The notes beneath the pieces are model-generated. The model saw nothing but the letters and a program-made list of their open reading frames with translations, did no database searches and was not told the origin of the DNA. From the NCBI GenBank assembly GCA_964606855.1, contig CAZSHM010000017.1, forward strand, positions 1 to 31,470: a stretch of 31,470 bases of DNA. The letters are read 5' to 3'. How positions within the stretch are numbered: the stretch's first letter is position 1; each line of letters begins with the position of its first letter. The translations under genes were made by a program, and so were the position numbers. Source of the DNA: UBA7185 sp964606855. Its GTDB lineage: Bacteria > Bacillota > Peptococcia > Peptococcales > Peptococcaceae. Below are positions 24,590 through 31,470 of this stretch, piece after piece.

Positions 24590-25390
24590 ATGACGGAACA
24601 CATGCTGCAAGAAGCGCGCCGGCTGCGCCTGATCCGAATGCTGCTGGAGGAGGAGCCGCAGTATCAGAATTTCAAAATTCCACAGGAGGCGGATGCACAG
24701 AAAAGGCTGCTCCGCTCCCTGATGAACGTTCGCCCGCCCCGCCCGGCCGGGGAAGCGTTTCTGCGCCTGCAGGACGCTTACCTGCAGGAGGAGATCGCGG
24801 AGAGGGGCATCACGGATATCGCCGACCTGACCCCCGTGGAGGACGGCATCTATCTCTGGCAGGGGGATATCACGGCGCTTCGCTGCGGGGCGATTGTGAA
24901 TGCCGCGAACAGCGGCATGACCGGATGCTATGTGCCGTGCCACGGCTGCATCGACAACGCGATCCACACCTATGCCGGCGTGCAGCTCCGGCTGGAGTGC
25001 GCCAGACAGATGGCGGAGCAGGGGGAGCCGGAGCCCACAGGGCGGGCGCGGATCACGCCCGCCTACAATCTTCCATGCCGCTACATCCTGCACACCGTGG
25101 GGCCGATCGTCCACGGAGCACTCCGCGCGCAGGAGAGGGAACTGCTGGCCTCCTGCTACCGCTCCTGCCTTGCGCTTGCGCGGGAGCACCGGGTGGAGAG
25201 TGTGGCGTTCTGCTGTATCTCAACGGGCGAGTTCCATTTTCCACCGGCGCAGGCGGCGGAGATCGCCGTTCGGACGGTTCGGCAGTGCAGGGGAGATATC
25301 CGGGTGATCCTGAATGTCTTCCGGGATTCCGACTTTGCGATCTACAGGACTCTGCTGGGAGCGGGGCAGGCGGGGGAAGAAAAGGGCTGA
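24590..25390 (+). CDS. Zinc-type macrodomain protein-ADP-ribose hydrolase
   Basis: A 266-residue protein. Residues 1-85 form a helical N-terminal region (RLRLIRMLLEEE) and about 85-255 a macrodomain: WQGDITALRCGAIVNAANS, the ADP-ribose loop ISTGEFHFP, and VFRDSDFAIY. Cys113, His118 and Cys120 in GCYVPCHGCIDNAIHTYAG match the zinc-binding insertion of the Zn-macro class from staphylococci and streptococci, which removes ADP-ribose from protein and is there linked to SirTM and lipoate genes. No sirtuin, GcvH-like or lipoate ligase gene is nearby. ATG 24590 follows GAGAGGAAAAGAGGG. It is 84 bases after the DUF1848 gene, probably in one transcript. Confidence 0.92.
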   Translation: MTEHMLQEARRLRLIRMLLEEEPQYQNFKIPQEADAQKRLLRSLMNVRPPRPAGEAFLRLQDAYLQEEIAERGITDIADLTPVEDGIYLWQGDITALRCGAIVNAANSGMTGCYVPCHGCIDNAIHTYAGVQLRLECARQMAEQGEPEPTGRARITPAYNLPCRYILHTVGPIVHGALRAQERELLASCYRSCLALAREHRVESVAFCCISTGEFHFPPAQAAEIAVRTVRQCRGDIRVILNVFRDSDFAIYRTLLGAGQAGEEKG

Positions 25391-25482
25391 GCGCTCGGAC
25401 CGGGGGCGGATTCTTTGCGCCCGCCTATTATAATTGATAAAAAATTCCCATGCGTCCGGCTTTTCTGATGGGCCGTAAATTC

Positions 25483-25511
25483 TTGAAACGCTGAACAAAT
25501 TTTGTTACAAT
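25483..25511 (+). promoter_or_regulatory. Strong extended -10 promoter upstream of the obgE block
   Basis: TTGAAA (25483-25488) and TACAAT (25506-25511) are 17 bases apart, and TGT directly before the -10 makes it an extended -10. It lies about 120 bases ahead of the 87-aa gene, so the transcript has a long leader. Confidence 0.85.
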
Positions 25512-25519
25512 AGATACGC

Positions 25520-25570
25520 GGCGCGGAGAACGCGCCGGATTCTGCAAGCCTGTTGTGAACAGGCTTTGCG
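25520..25570 (+). ncRNA. Structured 5' leader with two hairpins
   Basis: Downstream of the extended -10 promoter, GGCGCG (25520-25525) can pair with CGCGCC (25531-25536), and GCAAGCCTGTT (25544-25554) pairs with AACAGGCTTTGC (25558-25569) with one bulged base. No T run follows the second hairpin. I do not match it to a known riboswitch or ribosomal protein leader; it may be an unrecognised regulatory leader or simply a stable 5' end. Confidence 0.4.
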
Positions 25571-25634
25571 GACATTGCGTCTATGTTTTCAGGATGTCTG
25601 TACAGGGGAGCGTGTCCAAAAGGAGGTATTGGGG

Positions 25635-25898
25635 TTGAGCTATATCAGAGCCAATGAATTCACGCTGCACGGCGAGACGGCGGCGTACATCTTCCGGCAG
25701 GCCCCGGAGCTGGGTTACAGTGCGGAGGAGACCGAAGATCGCTTGGCGGCCTTTGACCGGGATTTTTTGCGGGTATTTTACGAGAAAGCGAGGGCGGAGG
25801 ACGCCGATTCCCTGGTGACGCGGGATCTGGATGCGTTCCTGAACGGGCACGCCTACGATTACGGGACGCGATTCTGCATGCTGCGGTACGGCAGATAG
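25635..25898 (+). CDS. Uncharacterised 87-residue protein
   Basis: A small soluble protein that I do not recognise. It reads as mostly helical and acidic, with SYIRANEFTLHGETAAYIFR at the start and HAYDYGTRFCMLRYGR at the end; there are no metal motifs or membrane segments. TTG 25635 has an AAGGAGG eight bases upstream; an earlier in-frame TTG at 25629 is only two bases from it, and the longer frame from 25566 precedes the ribosome binding site. The protein-like composition, the strong promoter and the tight spacing to obgE (12 bases) support a real gene. The two probably share a transcript. Confidence 0.7.
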   Translation: MSYIRANEFTLHGETAAYIFRQAPELGYSAEETEDRLAAFDRDFLRVFYEKARAEDADSLVTRDLDAFLNGHAYDYGTRFCMLRYGR

Positions 25899-25910
25899 AG
25901 AGGGGTCGTC

Positions 25911-27191
25911 ATGTTCTACGACTACGCGAAGATACACGTTCAGGCTGGCGACGGCGGAAACGGCATCGTGGCCTGGCGGCGTGAGAAATATGTTCCAATG
26001 GGCGGGCCGGCGGGCGGCGACGGCGGCGACGGCGGATCTATTTTCCTGGAGGCGGATCCCAATCTGCGCACGCTGGTCGATTTCCGCTACAACACGCACT
26101 ACAAGGCGGAGCGGGGAAAACATGGACAGGGGAGCAGCATGCATGGCAGCAGCGCGGACGATCTCATCCTGCGGGTGCCGGTCGGCACGGTGGTGCGGGA
26201 TGCAGAGAGCGCGCAGCTCCTCGCGGATCTGACGGAGCCCGGGCAGCAGGTGCTGGTGGCGCGCGGCGGCCGCGGCGGCCGCGGGAACACCCACTTTGTC
26301 AGCGCGACGCACCGCGCGCCGACGCTGGCGGAGAACGGGGATCCCGGGGAGGCGCGGTGGATCACGCTGGAGCTCAAGCTCCTGGCAGATGTCGGGCTGG
26401 TCGGCTTTCCAAACGTGGGCAAGTCCAGCATCATTTCCCGCGTGAGCGCGGCCAGGCCAAAAATCGCGGATTACCACTTTACCACGCTGGAACCCAACCT
26501 GGGCATGGTTCAGGTGGATGTGGGGCGGAGTTTCGTGATGGCGGATATCCCGGGGCTCATCGAGGGCGCCGCGGACGGCGCGGGGCTGGGGCACCGTTTC
26601 CTGCGCCACACGGAGCGCACCAAGGTGCTGGTCCATGTGCTGGACGCGAGCGGCTGCGAAGGGCGCGACCCGCTGGAGGATTTTGCCGCGGTGAACCGTG
26701 AGCTGGAGCGCTACAATCCCGCCCTCTTGGCGCGGCCCATGGTGATCGCCGCCAACAAGATGGATCTCACCGGCGCGCCGGAGGGGCTGGAGCGGCTGCG
26801 GGCGGCACTTCCCGGATATGAAATTTTCCCCGTCTCCGCGGCCACCGGCGCGGGCCTGCAGCCGCTCGTCTACCGGCTGGCGCAGCTTGTGGAGGAGGCG
26901 GAGCCGCCGCAGGAGGCGAGTCTGCCCGCGGAGGAAATCAAGGTGACCACTGTCCGGCAGGAGGACATGAAAAAGTTTGAGGTTCGGCAGATCGCGGAGA
27001 ATGTCTTTGTGGTCACAGGACCGGAAATTGAGCGGCACTGGCGCAAGACCAACTTTGCAAATGAGGACGCGGTGACGCGGTTCTTACAGATACTGGAGGC
27101 TATGGGCGTGGAGGAAGCGCTGCGCCGTGCCGGATGCAAGGACGGAGACACCGTGCGCATACAGGATATGGAGTTTGACTTTTTGGACTAG
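25911..27191 (+). CDS. obgE: GTPase Obg
   Basis: A 426-residue essential GTPase of ribosome assembly and stress control. The glycine-rich Obg domain occupies 1-157 (KIHVQAGDGGNGIVAWRREK, GGPAGGDGGDGGSIFLEAD). The G domain follows with G1 GFPNVGKSS from 165, switch II DIPGLIEGA and the ANKMDL motif; the C-terminal OCT domain (about 345-426) ends EFDFLD. ATG 25911 follows GAGAGGGGT. In most Firmicutes obg follows rplU-prp-rpmA; here these lie about 3.2 kb further on, on the opposite strand. Confidence 0.96.
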   Translation: MFYDYAKIHVQAGDGGNGIVAWRREKYVPMGGPAGGDGGDGGSIFLEADPNLRTLVDFRYNTHYKAERGKHGQGSSMHGSSADDLILRVPVGTVVRDAESAQLLADLTEPGQQVLVARGGRGGRGNTHFVSATHRAPTLAENGDPGEARWITLELKLLADVGLVGFPNVGKSSIISRVSAARPKIADYHFTTLEPNLGMVQVDVGRSFVMADIPGLIEGAADGAGLGHRFLRHTERTKVLVHVLDASGCEGRDPLEDFAAVNRELERYNPALLARPMVIAANKMDLTGAPEGLERLRAALPGYEIFPVSAATGAGLQPLVYRLAQLVEEAEPPQEASLPAEEIKVTTVRQEDMKKFEVRQIAENVFVVTGPEIERHWRKTNFANEDAVTRFLQILEAMGVEEALRRAGCKDGDTVRIQDMEFDFLD

Positions 27192-27280
27192 GGGTTTGCT
27201 TGCAGGGCTGGTTTTTCCAAGGGCGCGCATCCCGCGGAAAACCTGTTTGGAGAATCACTTTTCTCAAGGAGGACTTCTCT

Positions 27281-29011
27281 ATGCAACTTCTGTTTTATTT
27301 CCTCGGCGGTCTGGGCATGTTCCTGTTCTCGATGAAGGCGATGTCCGACGGTTTGCAGGCGCTGGCCGGGGATAAACTGCGGGTCATCCTGGAGCGCGGC
27401 ACAAAGACGCCGATCCGCGGAATCCTCACAGGCACGCTCGTCACCGGGCTCATCCAGAGCAGCGCGGCGACGACCGTGCTGGCGATCGGTCTGGTCAACT
27501 CGCGGCTCATGACGCTGCGCCAGGCCATCGGCGTCATCATGGGCGCCAACATCGGAACGACGGTGACGGCCTATCTGATTGGTTTTAAGTTGTCCGATTA
27601 TGCGCTGCCGATCATCTTTGTGGGCGCGTTCTGTCTGTTCTTCGGGAAGAAAGAGTTCTGGCACAACCTGGGCCAGGTTGTGATGGGGTTTGGCATGCTG
27701 TTTTACGGCATGGATATCATGGGGCAAGGGCTGCGGCCTTTGGCCGAGGCGCCCTTTTTCACCAATCTGATGATCAGCGTCGAGGACCATCCCGTCCTGG
27801 GCGTTGCGGTGGGCGCGGTCTTGACGGCCGTTGTGCAGAGCAGCAGCGCGACCATCGGGATCATGCAGGAGCTGGCAAATCAGGGCGTTCTCACCTATAT
27901 GCAGGTGGTGCCGCTGCTCTTCGGCAGCAACATCGGCACCACGGTGACGGCGCTTTTGGCCGGCTTCGGCACATCGGTCAACGCCAAACGGGCCTCCATC
28001 GTGAATCTGCTTTTCAACACCATCGGCACGCTGATCTTTCTGCCGCTCTTTATCGCCGGCATCTTTCCCGCCTTCGTGGAGATCGTCACAGATTTCCTGG
28101 TGCCGGGAGGCTGGGACGCGCTGAACGTGCGCATGCAGATCGCCCAGACACACGGCCTGTTCAACATCACAAACACACTGCTGTTTCTGCCTTTCGTGGG
28201 GGCGCTGGACCGCTTGGTGTGCAGGATCATTCCCGACAAGGCGGATACGCGCGATCTCATGCTGCAGCCGAAATATCTTGAAAAGCGTCTGCTGGGGAAT
28301 GTTCCGCTGGCCTTGTCCAGTGCCAGCCGTGAGATGCTGCACATGGGGCGCATGGCGTCGGAAGCGCTGGAGTATGCGGTGGACTACTACTTCCTGCGGG
28401 GGGAGAACGATAAGGAGGAGGCGCTGCGGCGGGAGAACATCATCGATATCCTGGAGCAGGCCATCACGAATTACGTCATCGATGCCACCTACGGGCACGA
28501 CATCAACCATGCCCTGTCCGAGCGCAGCTACATGATCCTGCAGGTGGTGGGGGATCTGGAGCGCGTGGGCGATCATGCGGAGAATCTGGTGGAATTGACG
28601 GACTACTGCCTGGAAAATAAGATCGAGATGTCCAAGGAGGCCGACCGCGGCCTGAGCCGGATGATGGAGCGCGTGCAGAAGGCACTGTCAGACAGTCTGA
28701 CAGCGCTGCGGAACCATGACGAGGCGTTGGCGCGCACGGTGGTGGAACAGGACGATATCGTGGACGAGATGGAAAATACGCTGCGCAAGGGCCACATTGC
28801 ACGCCTGAACGCAGGCTACTGCAGCGCGGCCGCCGGTGCCGTGTATCTGGATATTCTCTCCAACCTGGAGCGCATCGGGGATCACGCGGTCAATCTGGCG
28901 CAGACGATTTTAGAGGATGAGGAGAGCAAGGAAGAGGACAAGCGCGAGGCGGCGATCGAAAAGGAAGAGGAAAAACGCAGAGCGGAGGAAGAGAAAGCGG
29001 AGAAGGCCTGA
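27281..29011 (+). CDS. Na/Pi cotransporter family protein with PhoU domain
   Basis: A 576-residue membrane protein. Residues 1 to about 330 hold two Na/Pi-cotransporter repeats, each with its glutamine-serine motif: QSSAATT from Gln59 and QSSSATI from Gln186, each followed by GANIGTTVTA or GSNIGTTVTA. From about 345 a PhoU-like cytoplasmic helical domain follows (ASREMLHMGRMASEALEYAV; DLERVGDHAENL; NLERIGDHAVNL), then a highly charged Lys/Glu tail (about 546-576). Proteins of this form are thought to bring phosphate in with sodium, with PhoU for control; the substrate is not proven. ATG 27281 has AAGGAGGA seven bases upstream; the longer frame from 27200 has no ribosome binding site. Confidence 0.93.
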   Translation: MQLLFYFLGGLGMFLFSMKAMSDGLQALAGDKLRVILERGTKTPIRGILTGTLVTGLIQSSAATTVLAIGLVNSRLMTLRQAIGVIMGANIGTTVTAYLIGFKLSDYALPIIFVGAFCLFFGKKEFWHNLGQVVMGFGMLFYGMDIMGQGLRPLAEAPFFTNLMISVEDHPVLGVAVGAVLTAVVQSSSATIGIMQELANQGVLTYMQVVPLLFGSNIGTTVTALLAGFGTSVNAKRASIVNLLFNTIGTLIFLPLFIAGIFPAFVEIVTDFLVPGGWDALNVRMQIAQTHGLFNITNTLLFLPFVGALDRLVCRIIPDKADTRDLMLQPKYLEKRLLGNVPLALSSASREMLHMGRMASEALEYAVDYYFLRGENDKEEALRRENIIDILEQAITNYVIDATYGHDINHALSERSYMILQVVGDLERVGDHAENLVELTDYCLENKIEMSKEADRGLSRMMERVQKALSDSLTALRNHDEALARTVVEQDDIVDEMENTLRKGHIARLNAGYCSAAAGAVYLDILSNLERIGDHAVNLAQTILEDEESKEEDKREAAIEKEEEKRRAEEEKAEKA

Positions 29012-29033
29012 GCGCCGGAGGAGAGAACGTGAG

Positions 29034-30251
29034 ATGAAACGAAAACGATGGCTTATCTGCCTATGCCTGCTGCTCTTTGGCGCGGCGGTCTGCTGCGCGG
29101 TCGGTCAGCTGCACGGCGAGACGCGGGCGGAGGCGGCGGAGGAGCTGCGCGGCGTCTGGATCGCCAGCGTCTACAATATTGACTATCCCACGGAGCAGGG
29201 GGCTCCGGCCGCGCAGCTGCGCGCGGAGCTGGACGCGATTCTGGATCAGGCGGAGGCGATGCATCTGAACGCCGTGTTCTTTCAGGTGCGCCCGACGGCG
29301 GACGCCCTCTACCGATCGGATCTCTATCCCTGGTCTGGCTATCTGAGCGGCACCCAGGGCAAGGCGCCGGATCAGGGGTTTGACCCGCTGGCGTATCTGA
29401 TCGCGCAGGGCTCGAAACGCGGCATCGGCATTCACGCCTGGATCAACCCCTACAAGGTGACCCGGGGGAGTGTCTCTTCGCCCAACTGGGATGTGCATGC
29501 GCTCAGCGAGGAGAATCCTGCGCGCCGCTACCCGGATCTCTTGGTGGCGCATGCCAGCGGCGAGCTCTACCTGAATCCCGGGGAGCCGATGTCGCGCTAT
29601 CTGGTGCTGCAGGGCGTTAAAGAGATCCTGGATCGCTACGATGTGGCGGGCATCCACTACGACGACTACTTTTACCCGGACGGCGATTTTGACGACGCCG
29701 AGACCTTTGCCAAGTACGGGCAGGGCTACAGCGACATCGGGGATTGGCGGCGGCACAACATTGATCTCCTGGTGCAGGAGACAAAGCAGTTGGTGTCGCA
29801 AAAGCCGGGCGTGCTCTTCGGTGTGAGCCCCGCCGGCGTGTGGGCGAACAAGAGTCACAACGCGCTGGGATCGGACACCGCGGCCGGGGTGGAGACGTAC
29901 TACGACCACTATGCCGACACCCGAAAATGGGTGCGGGAGGGGTGGCTGGACTACATCGCGCCGCAGATCTATTGGCAGATCGGCCACGCGCAGTGCGATT
30001 ACGCGGTGCTGACCGACTGGTGGCGCGGTGTCACCCGCGGAACCGGGGTCAAACTCTACGTCGGACACGCCGCCTACAAGACGGGCGACGCGGCCCAGGG
30101 CGCGGCTTGGCTGGATGGGGAGGAGCTGACGCGGCAGATCGCCTACAATCGTGCGCAGGGCGGCGTGGACGGCAGTATCTTCTACGGCTATGGCGCTCTG
30201 AAAAGCAACACGCTGGGAATCCGGGATCGCCTGGCAGAATTGTGGCAGTAG
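29034..30251 (+). CDS. Secreted GHL10 (DUF187) family protein
   Basis: A 405-residue exported protein. Residues 1-34 are a signal peptide (KRKRWLICLCLLLFGAAVCC with Ala-rich end; a lipobox is not clear). The mature part is a glycosyl-hydrolase-like TIM barrel of the DUF187/GHL10 family, with ELRGVWIASVYNIDYP, HLNAVFFQVRPTADALY, GIGIHAWINPYKV, VAGIHYDDYFYP, LFGVSPAGVWANK and YIAPQIYWQIG. Asp and Glu residues line the barrel ends, but the substrate is unknown; cell-wall glycans are a common guess for the family. ATG 29034 has GGAGGAGAG nearby; upstream frames belong to the previous gene. It ends 41 bases before the convergent rpmA terminator. Confidence 0.88.
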   Translation: MKRKRWLICLCLLLFGAAVCCAVGQLHGETRAEAAEELRGVWIASVYNIDYPTEQGAPAAQLRAELDAILDQAEAMHLNAVFFQVRPTADALYRSDLYPWSGYLSGTQGKAPDQGFDPLAYLIAQGSKRGIGIHAWINPYKVTRGSVSSPNWDVHALSEENPARRYPDLLVAHASGELYLNPGEPMSRYLVLQGVKEILDRYDVAGIHYDDYFYPDGDFDDAETFAKYGQGYSDIGDWRRHNIDLLVQETKQLVSQKPGVLFGVSPAGVWANKSHNALGSDTAAGVETYYDHYADTRKWVREGWLDYIAPQIYWQIGHAQCDYAVLTDWWRGVTRGTGVKLYVGHAAYKTGDAAQGAAWLDGEELTRQIAYNRAQGGVDGSIFYGYGALKSNTLGIRDRLAELWQ

Positions 30252-30291
30252 GGCAGGAAGATAGAACCGGGGCAAACAAAACAGAGCAGAA

Positions 30292-30331
30292 CGGAAAAAA
30301 GACGGGCTGTGCGATTTTTTCGCACAGCCCG
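30292..30331 (-). terminator. Intrinsic terminator of the rplU-prp-rpmA operon
   Basis: A perfect 12-bp stem (30303-30314 with 30320-30331) is followed on the minus strand by TCTTTTTT (30294-30302). It lies 14 bases after the rpmA stop codon. On the plus strand no T run follows the stem, so the GHL10 gene's transcript does not have a standard terminator here. Confidence 0.85.
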
Positions 30332-30345
30332 CCTGTCCGTTCTGG

Positions 30346-30630
30346 CTACTCCGTGACCGGATATACGCTGACTTGTTTTCTGTTCTTGCCCTTTCTCTCA
30401 AAGCGGACGATGCCGTCCACCTTTGCGAACAGGGTATCGTCCCCGCCCAGACCGACGTTGTTGCCCGGATGGATTTTGGTGCCTCTCTGCCGGTACAGGA
30501 TGTTGCCGGCCAGCACGAACTGCCCGTCGGCCCGCTTGGCGCCCAGACGTTTCGACTCGGAGTCACGGCCGTTTTTGGTGGAGCCGACGCCTTTTTTGGA
30601 AGCGAACAGCTGGAGATCGAATTGCAGCAT
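30346..30630 (-). CDS. rpmA: Ribosomal protein L27 with cleavable N-terminus
   Basis: A 94-residue large-subunit protein whose N-terminus reaches the peptidyl transferase centre. It starts MLQFDLQLFASKKG: the LQLFA site is the Firmicutes extension removed by the protease Prp, after which ASKKGVGSTKNGRDSESKRLG follows as in all L27 proteins. GHPGNNVGLGGDDTLF-like parts are also typical. ATG (complement at 30628-30630) has GGGAGGTG upstream on the minus strand. The longer frame to 30747 lies within prp. prp ends two bases before it; the adjacency of protease and substrate is the standard arrangement. Confidence 0.96.
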   Translation of the reverse strand: MLQFDLQLFASKKGVGSTKNGRDSESKRLGAKRADGQFVLAGNILYRQRGTKIHPGNNVGLGGDDTLFAKVDGIVRFERKGKNRKQVSVYPVTE

Positions 30631-30632
30631 TC

Positions 30633-30998
30633 TCACGCACCTCCCTTGATTCTTACAAACTCGACAGAAACATGTTCCGGATACGATTCCACTAACCCCT
30701 CGAACCCTACGATCAGCGTGCGCAGGATGACCTGCGAGGTCTGCCACTGCGCGGAATCCAGATGCTGCGGCAGTCTGCAGGAGAGGAAGCCCTCCCGGCT
30801 GCTGACCTTTCCCGCAGTGCCCAGCTGCGCTTCCAGGCTGTTGACCGTGGTGATCGCAAGACAGGACGCCGCCGCGCAGACGATATCCCGCCCGTAGCGG
30901 TCAAAGTCTGCATGCCCGCGCAGCTCGAAACCGAGGAGCGCAGGATCCTCTGCGCCTGTATTTGGGGGCGTTCCTTTGATGAGCCGCAGTCGAATCAT
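30633..30998 (-). CDS. prp: Ribosomal-processing cysteine protease Prp
   Basis: A 121-residue cysteine protease (YsxB family) that trims the N-terminus of ribosomal protein L27. The catalytic His29 (RGHADFDRYG) and Cys41 (DIVCAAAS) are 12 residues apart, as in the Staphylococcus aureus enzyme (His22 and Cys34). An insertion near residue 10 (KGTPPNTGAEDPALLG) explains the longer N-terminus. Its ATG lies three bases after the rplU stop codon and no clear ribosome binding site precedes it, so translation is probably coupled to rplU. Confidence 0.94.
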   Translation of the reverse strand: MIRLRLIKGTPPNTGAEDPALLGFELRGHADFDRYGRDIVCAAASCLAITTVNSLEAQLGTAGKVSSREGFLSCRLPQHLDSAQWQTSQVILRTLIVGFEGLVESYPEHVSVEFVRIKGGA

Positions 30999-31001
30999 CG
31001 T

Positions 31002-31313
31002 CTATGCTTCGATTCGGACGACGGTCGCTTTGGTGAAAGGCTGGCGATGGCCTTTCTTTCTGCGGGAATTCTTCTTGGCTTTATACTTATAGACCACGAT
31101 CTTTGGGGCTTTGCCGTTCTCCTCCACCTTCAGCTCTACCTTTGCGCCCTCCACATAGGGTGCGCCCACGGTCAGAGCACCGTCCCGGTTCACCATCAGC
31201 ACCTTGTCGATGGTGACGGTCTCCCCGGCCTCGGCGTGCAGCAGTTCCACCCGAATCACGTCGCCTTCCTGCACTTTGTACTGTTTCCCACCGGTTTCGA
31301 TAATTGCGTACAT
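31002..31313 (-). CDS. rplU: Ribosomal protein L21
   Basis: A 103-residue large-subunit protein that binds 23S rRNA. It shows the family pattern from end to end: MYAIIETGGKQYKVQEGDVI, VLMVNRDGALTVGAP, and the C-terminal RRKKGHRQPFT signature. ATG (complement 31311-31313) has AAGGAGG eight bases upstream on the minus strand. It is the first gene of rplU-prp-rpmA, with its own promoter and leader. Confidence 0.97.
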   Translation of the reverse strand: MYAIIETGGKQYKVQEGDVIRVELLHAEAGETVTIDKVLMVNRDGALTVGAPYVEGAKVELKVEENGKAPKIVVYKYKAKKNSRRKKGHRQPFTKATVVRIEA

Positions 31314-31315
31314 TT

Positions 31316-31405
31316 CTGCACCTCCTTCAAAATACTCGCCTCGGCTCAGGTAACGCCGCAGCGTTTTTCAGACCCAGCCCGTGCGGTTTCAGCATTGCGC
31401 TTACA
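31316..31405 (-). promoter_or_regulatory. Probable L21 leader RNA
   Basis: The 5' leader of rplU can fold into stacked helices on the minus strand: GGCT/AGCC, GGT/ACC and an inner AACGC/GCGTT hairpin (31352-31356 with 31361-31365). The sequence CTGAAACCGCACGGGCTGGG and the later GAGCCGAGGCGAG look like the Firmicutes L21 leader, which is thought to mediate autogenous control by L21. I judged this by eye, without a covariance model. Confidence 0.65.
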
Positions 31406-31412
31406 AAAGGAA

Positions 31413-31441
31413 ATTTTACTATTCCACCGGAGAAAAGTCAA
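31413..31441 (-). promoter_or_regulatory. Promoter of the rplU operon
   Basis: On the minus strand TTGACT (31436-31441) and TAAAAT (31413-31418) are separated by exactly 17 bases. The predicted start, near 31406, coincides with the beginning of the leader. Confidence 0.85.
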
Positions 31442-31470
31442 TGACAAATTCCGCGATCTAAAAATTTTAT

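Overview
The window reads as a chromosomal segment of a GC-rich member of the Bacillota (Firmicutes), most likely an anaerobic Clostridia- or Negativicutes-like lineage. The reasons are strong AGGAGG-type ribosome binding sites, sigma-A-like promoters, an FMN riboswitch driving a RibU-type S component, a ribosomal protein L27 with the Firmicutes N-terminal extension next to its protease Prp, an apparent L21 leader RNA, and a YtoI-like DRTGG/CBS regulator beside dnaE. The lineage is inferred from gene content; no rRNA or other marker settles it. No phage, IS element, CRISPR array or tRNA was seen.

Layout. (1) 1-1110: FMN riboswitch with terminator, then ribU. (2) 1360-3283: a single gene fusing methylthioribose-1-phosphate isomerase (MtnA) to a class II aldolase, probably for salvage of 5'-methylthioadenosine/5'-deoxyadenosine waste. 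(3) 3305-6504: a LysR-type regulator divergent from a 682-aa alkaline-phosphatase-superfamily phosphodiesterase. (4) 6638-8241: an unusual three-gene cassette in which a stand-alone ABC ATPase lies between two paralogous small zinc-ribbon proteins. (5) 8242-8692: a long non-coding stretch with an 18-bp perfect inverted repeat and a second terminator-like hairpin. (6) 8693-14158: a shikimate pathway cluster aroA-aroE-aroC-aroKB(fusion)-aroH. (7) 14257-22938: a same-strand run of housekeeping genes: yqeY, ytoI-like regulator, dnaE, coaD, pyk, tcdA. (8) 23003-25390: trxA with its own promoter and terminator, a DUF1848 protein and a zinc-type macrodomain protein. (9) 25483-30251: a promoter and structured leader, an 87-aa unknown protein, obgE, a Na/Pi cotransporter-like protein and a secreted GHL10-type protein. 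(10) 30292-31441, minus strand: rplU-prp-rpmA with promoter, leader and terminator, converging on the obgE block.

Functional links. The aro genes take 3-dehydroquinate formation through chorismate to prephenate, but DAHP synthase and 3-dehydroquinate dehydratase are not in the window. rplU-prp-rpmA is a self-contained unit in which Prp is expected to trim the L27 N-terminus; obgE, usually just downstream of this operon, is here on the opposite strand, which suggests a local rearrangement. The observations most worth following are the zinc-ribbon/ABC/zinc-ribbon cassette, the MtnA-aldolase fusion, the non-coding region upstream of aroA, and the unknown small gene and leader upstream of obgE.
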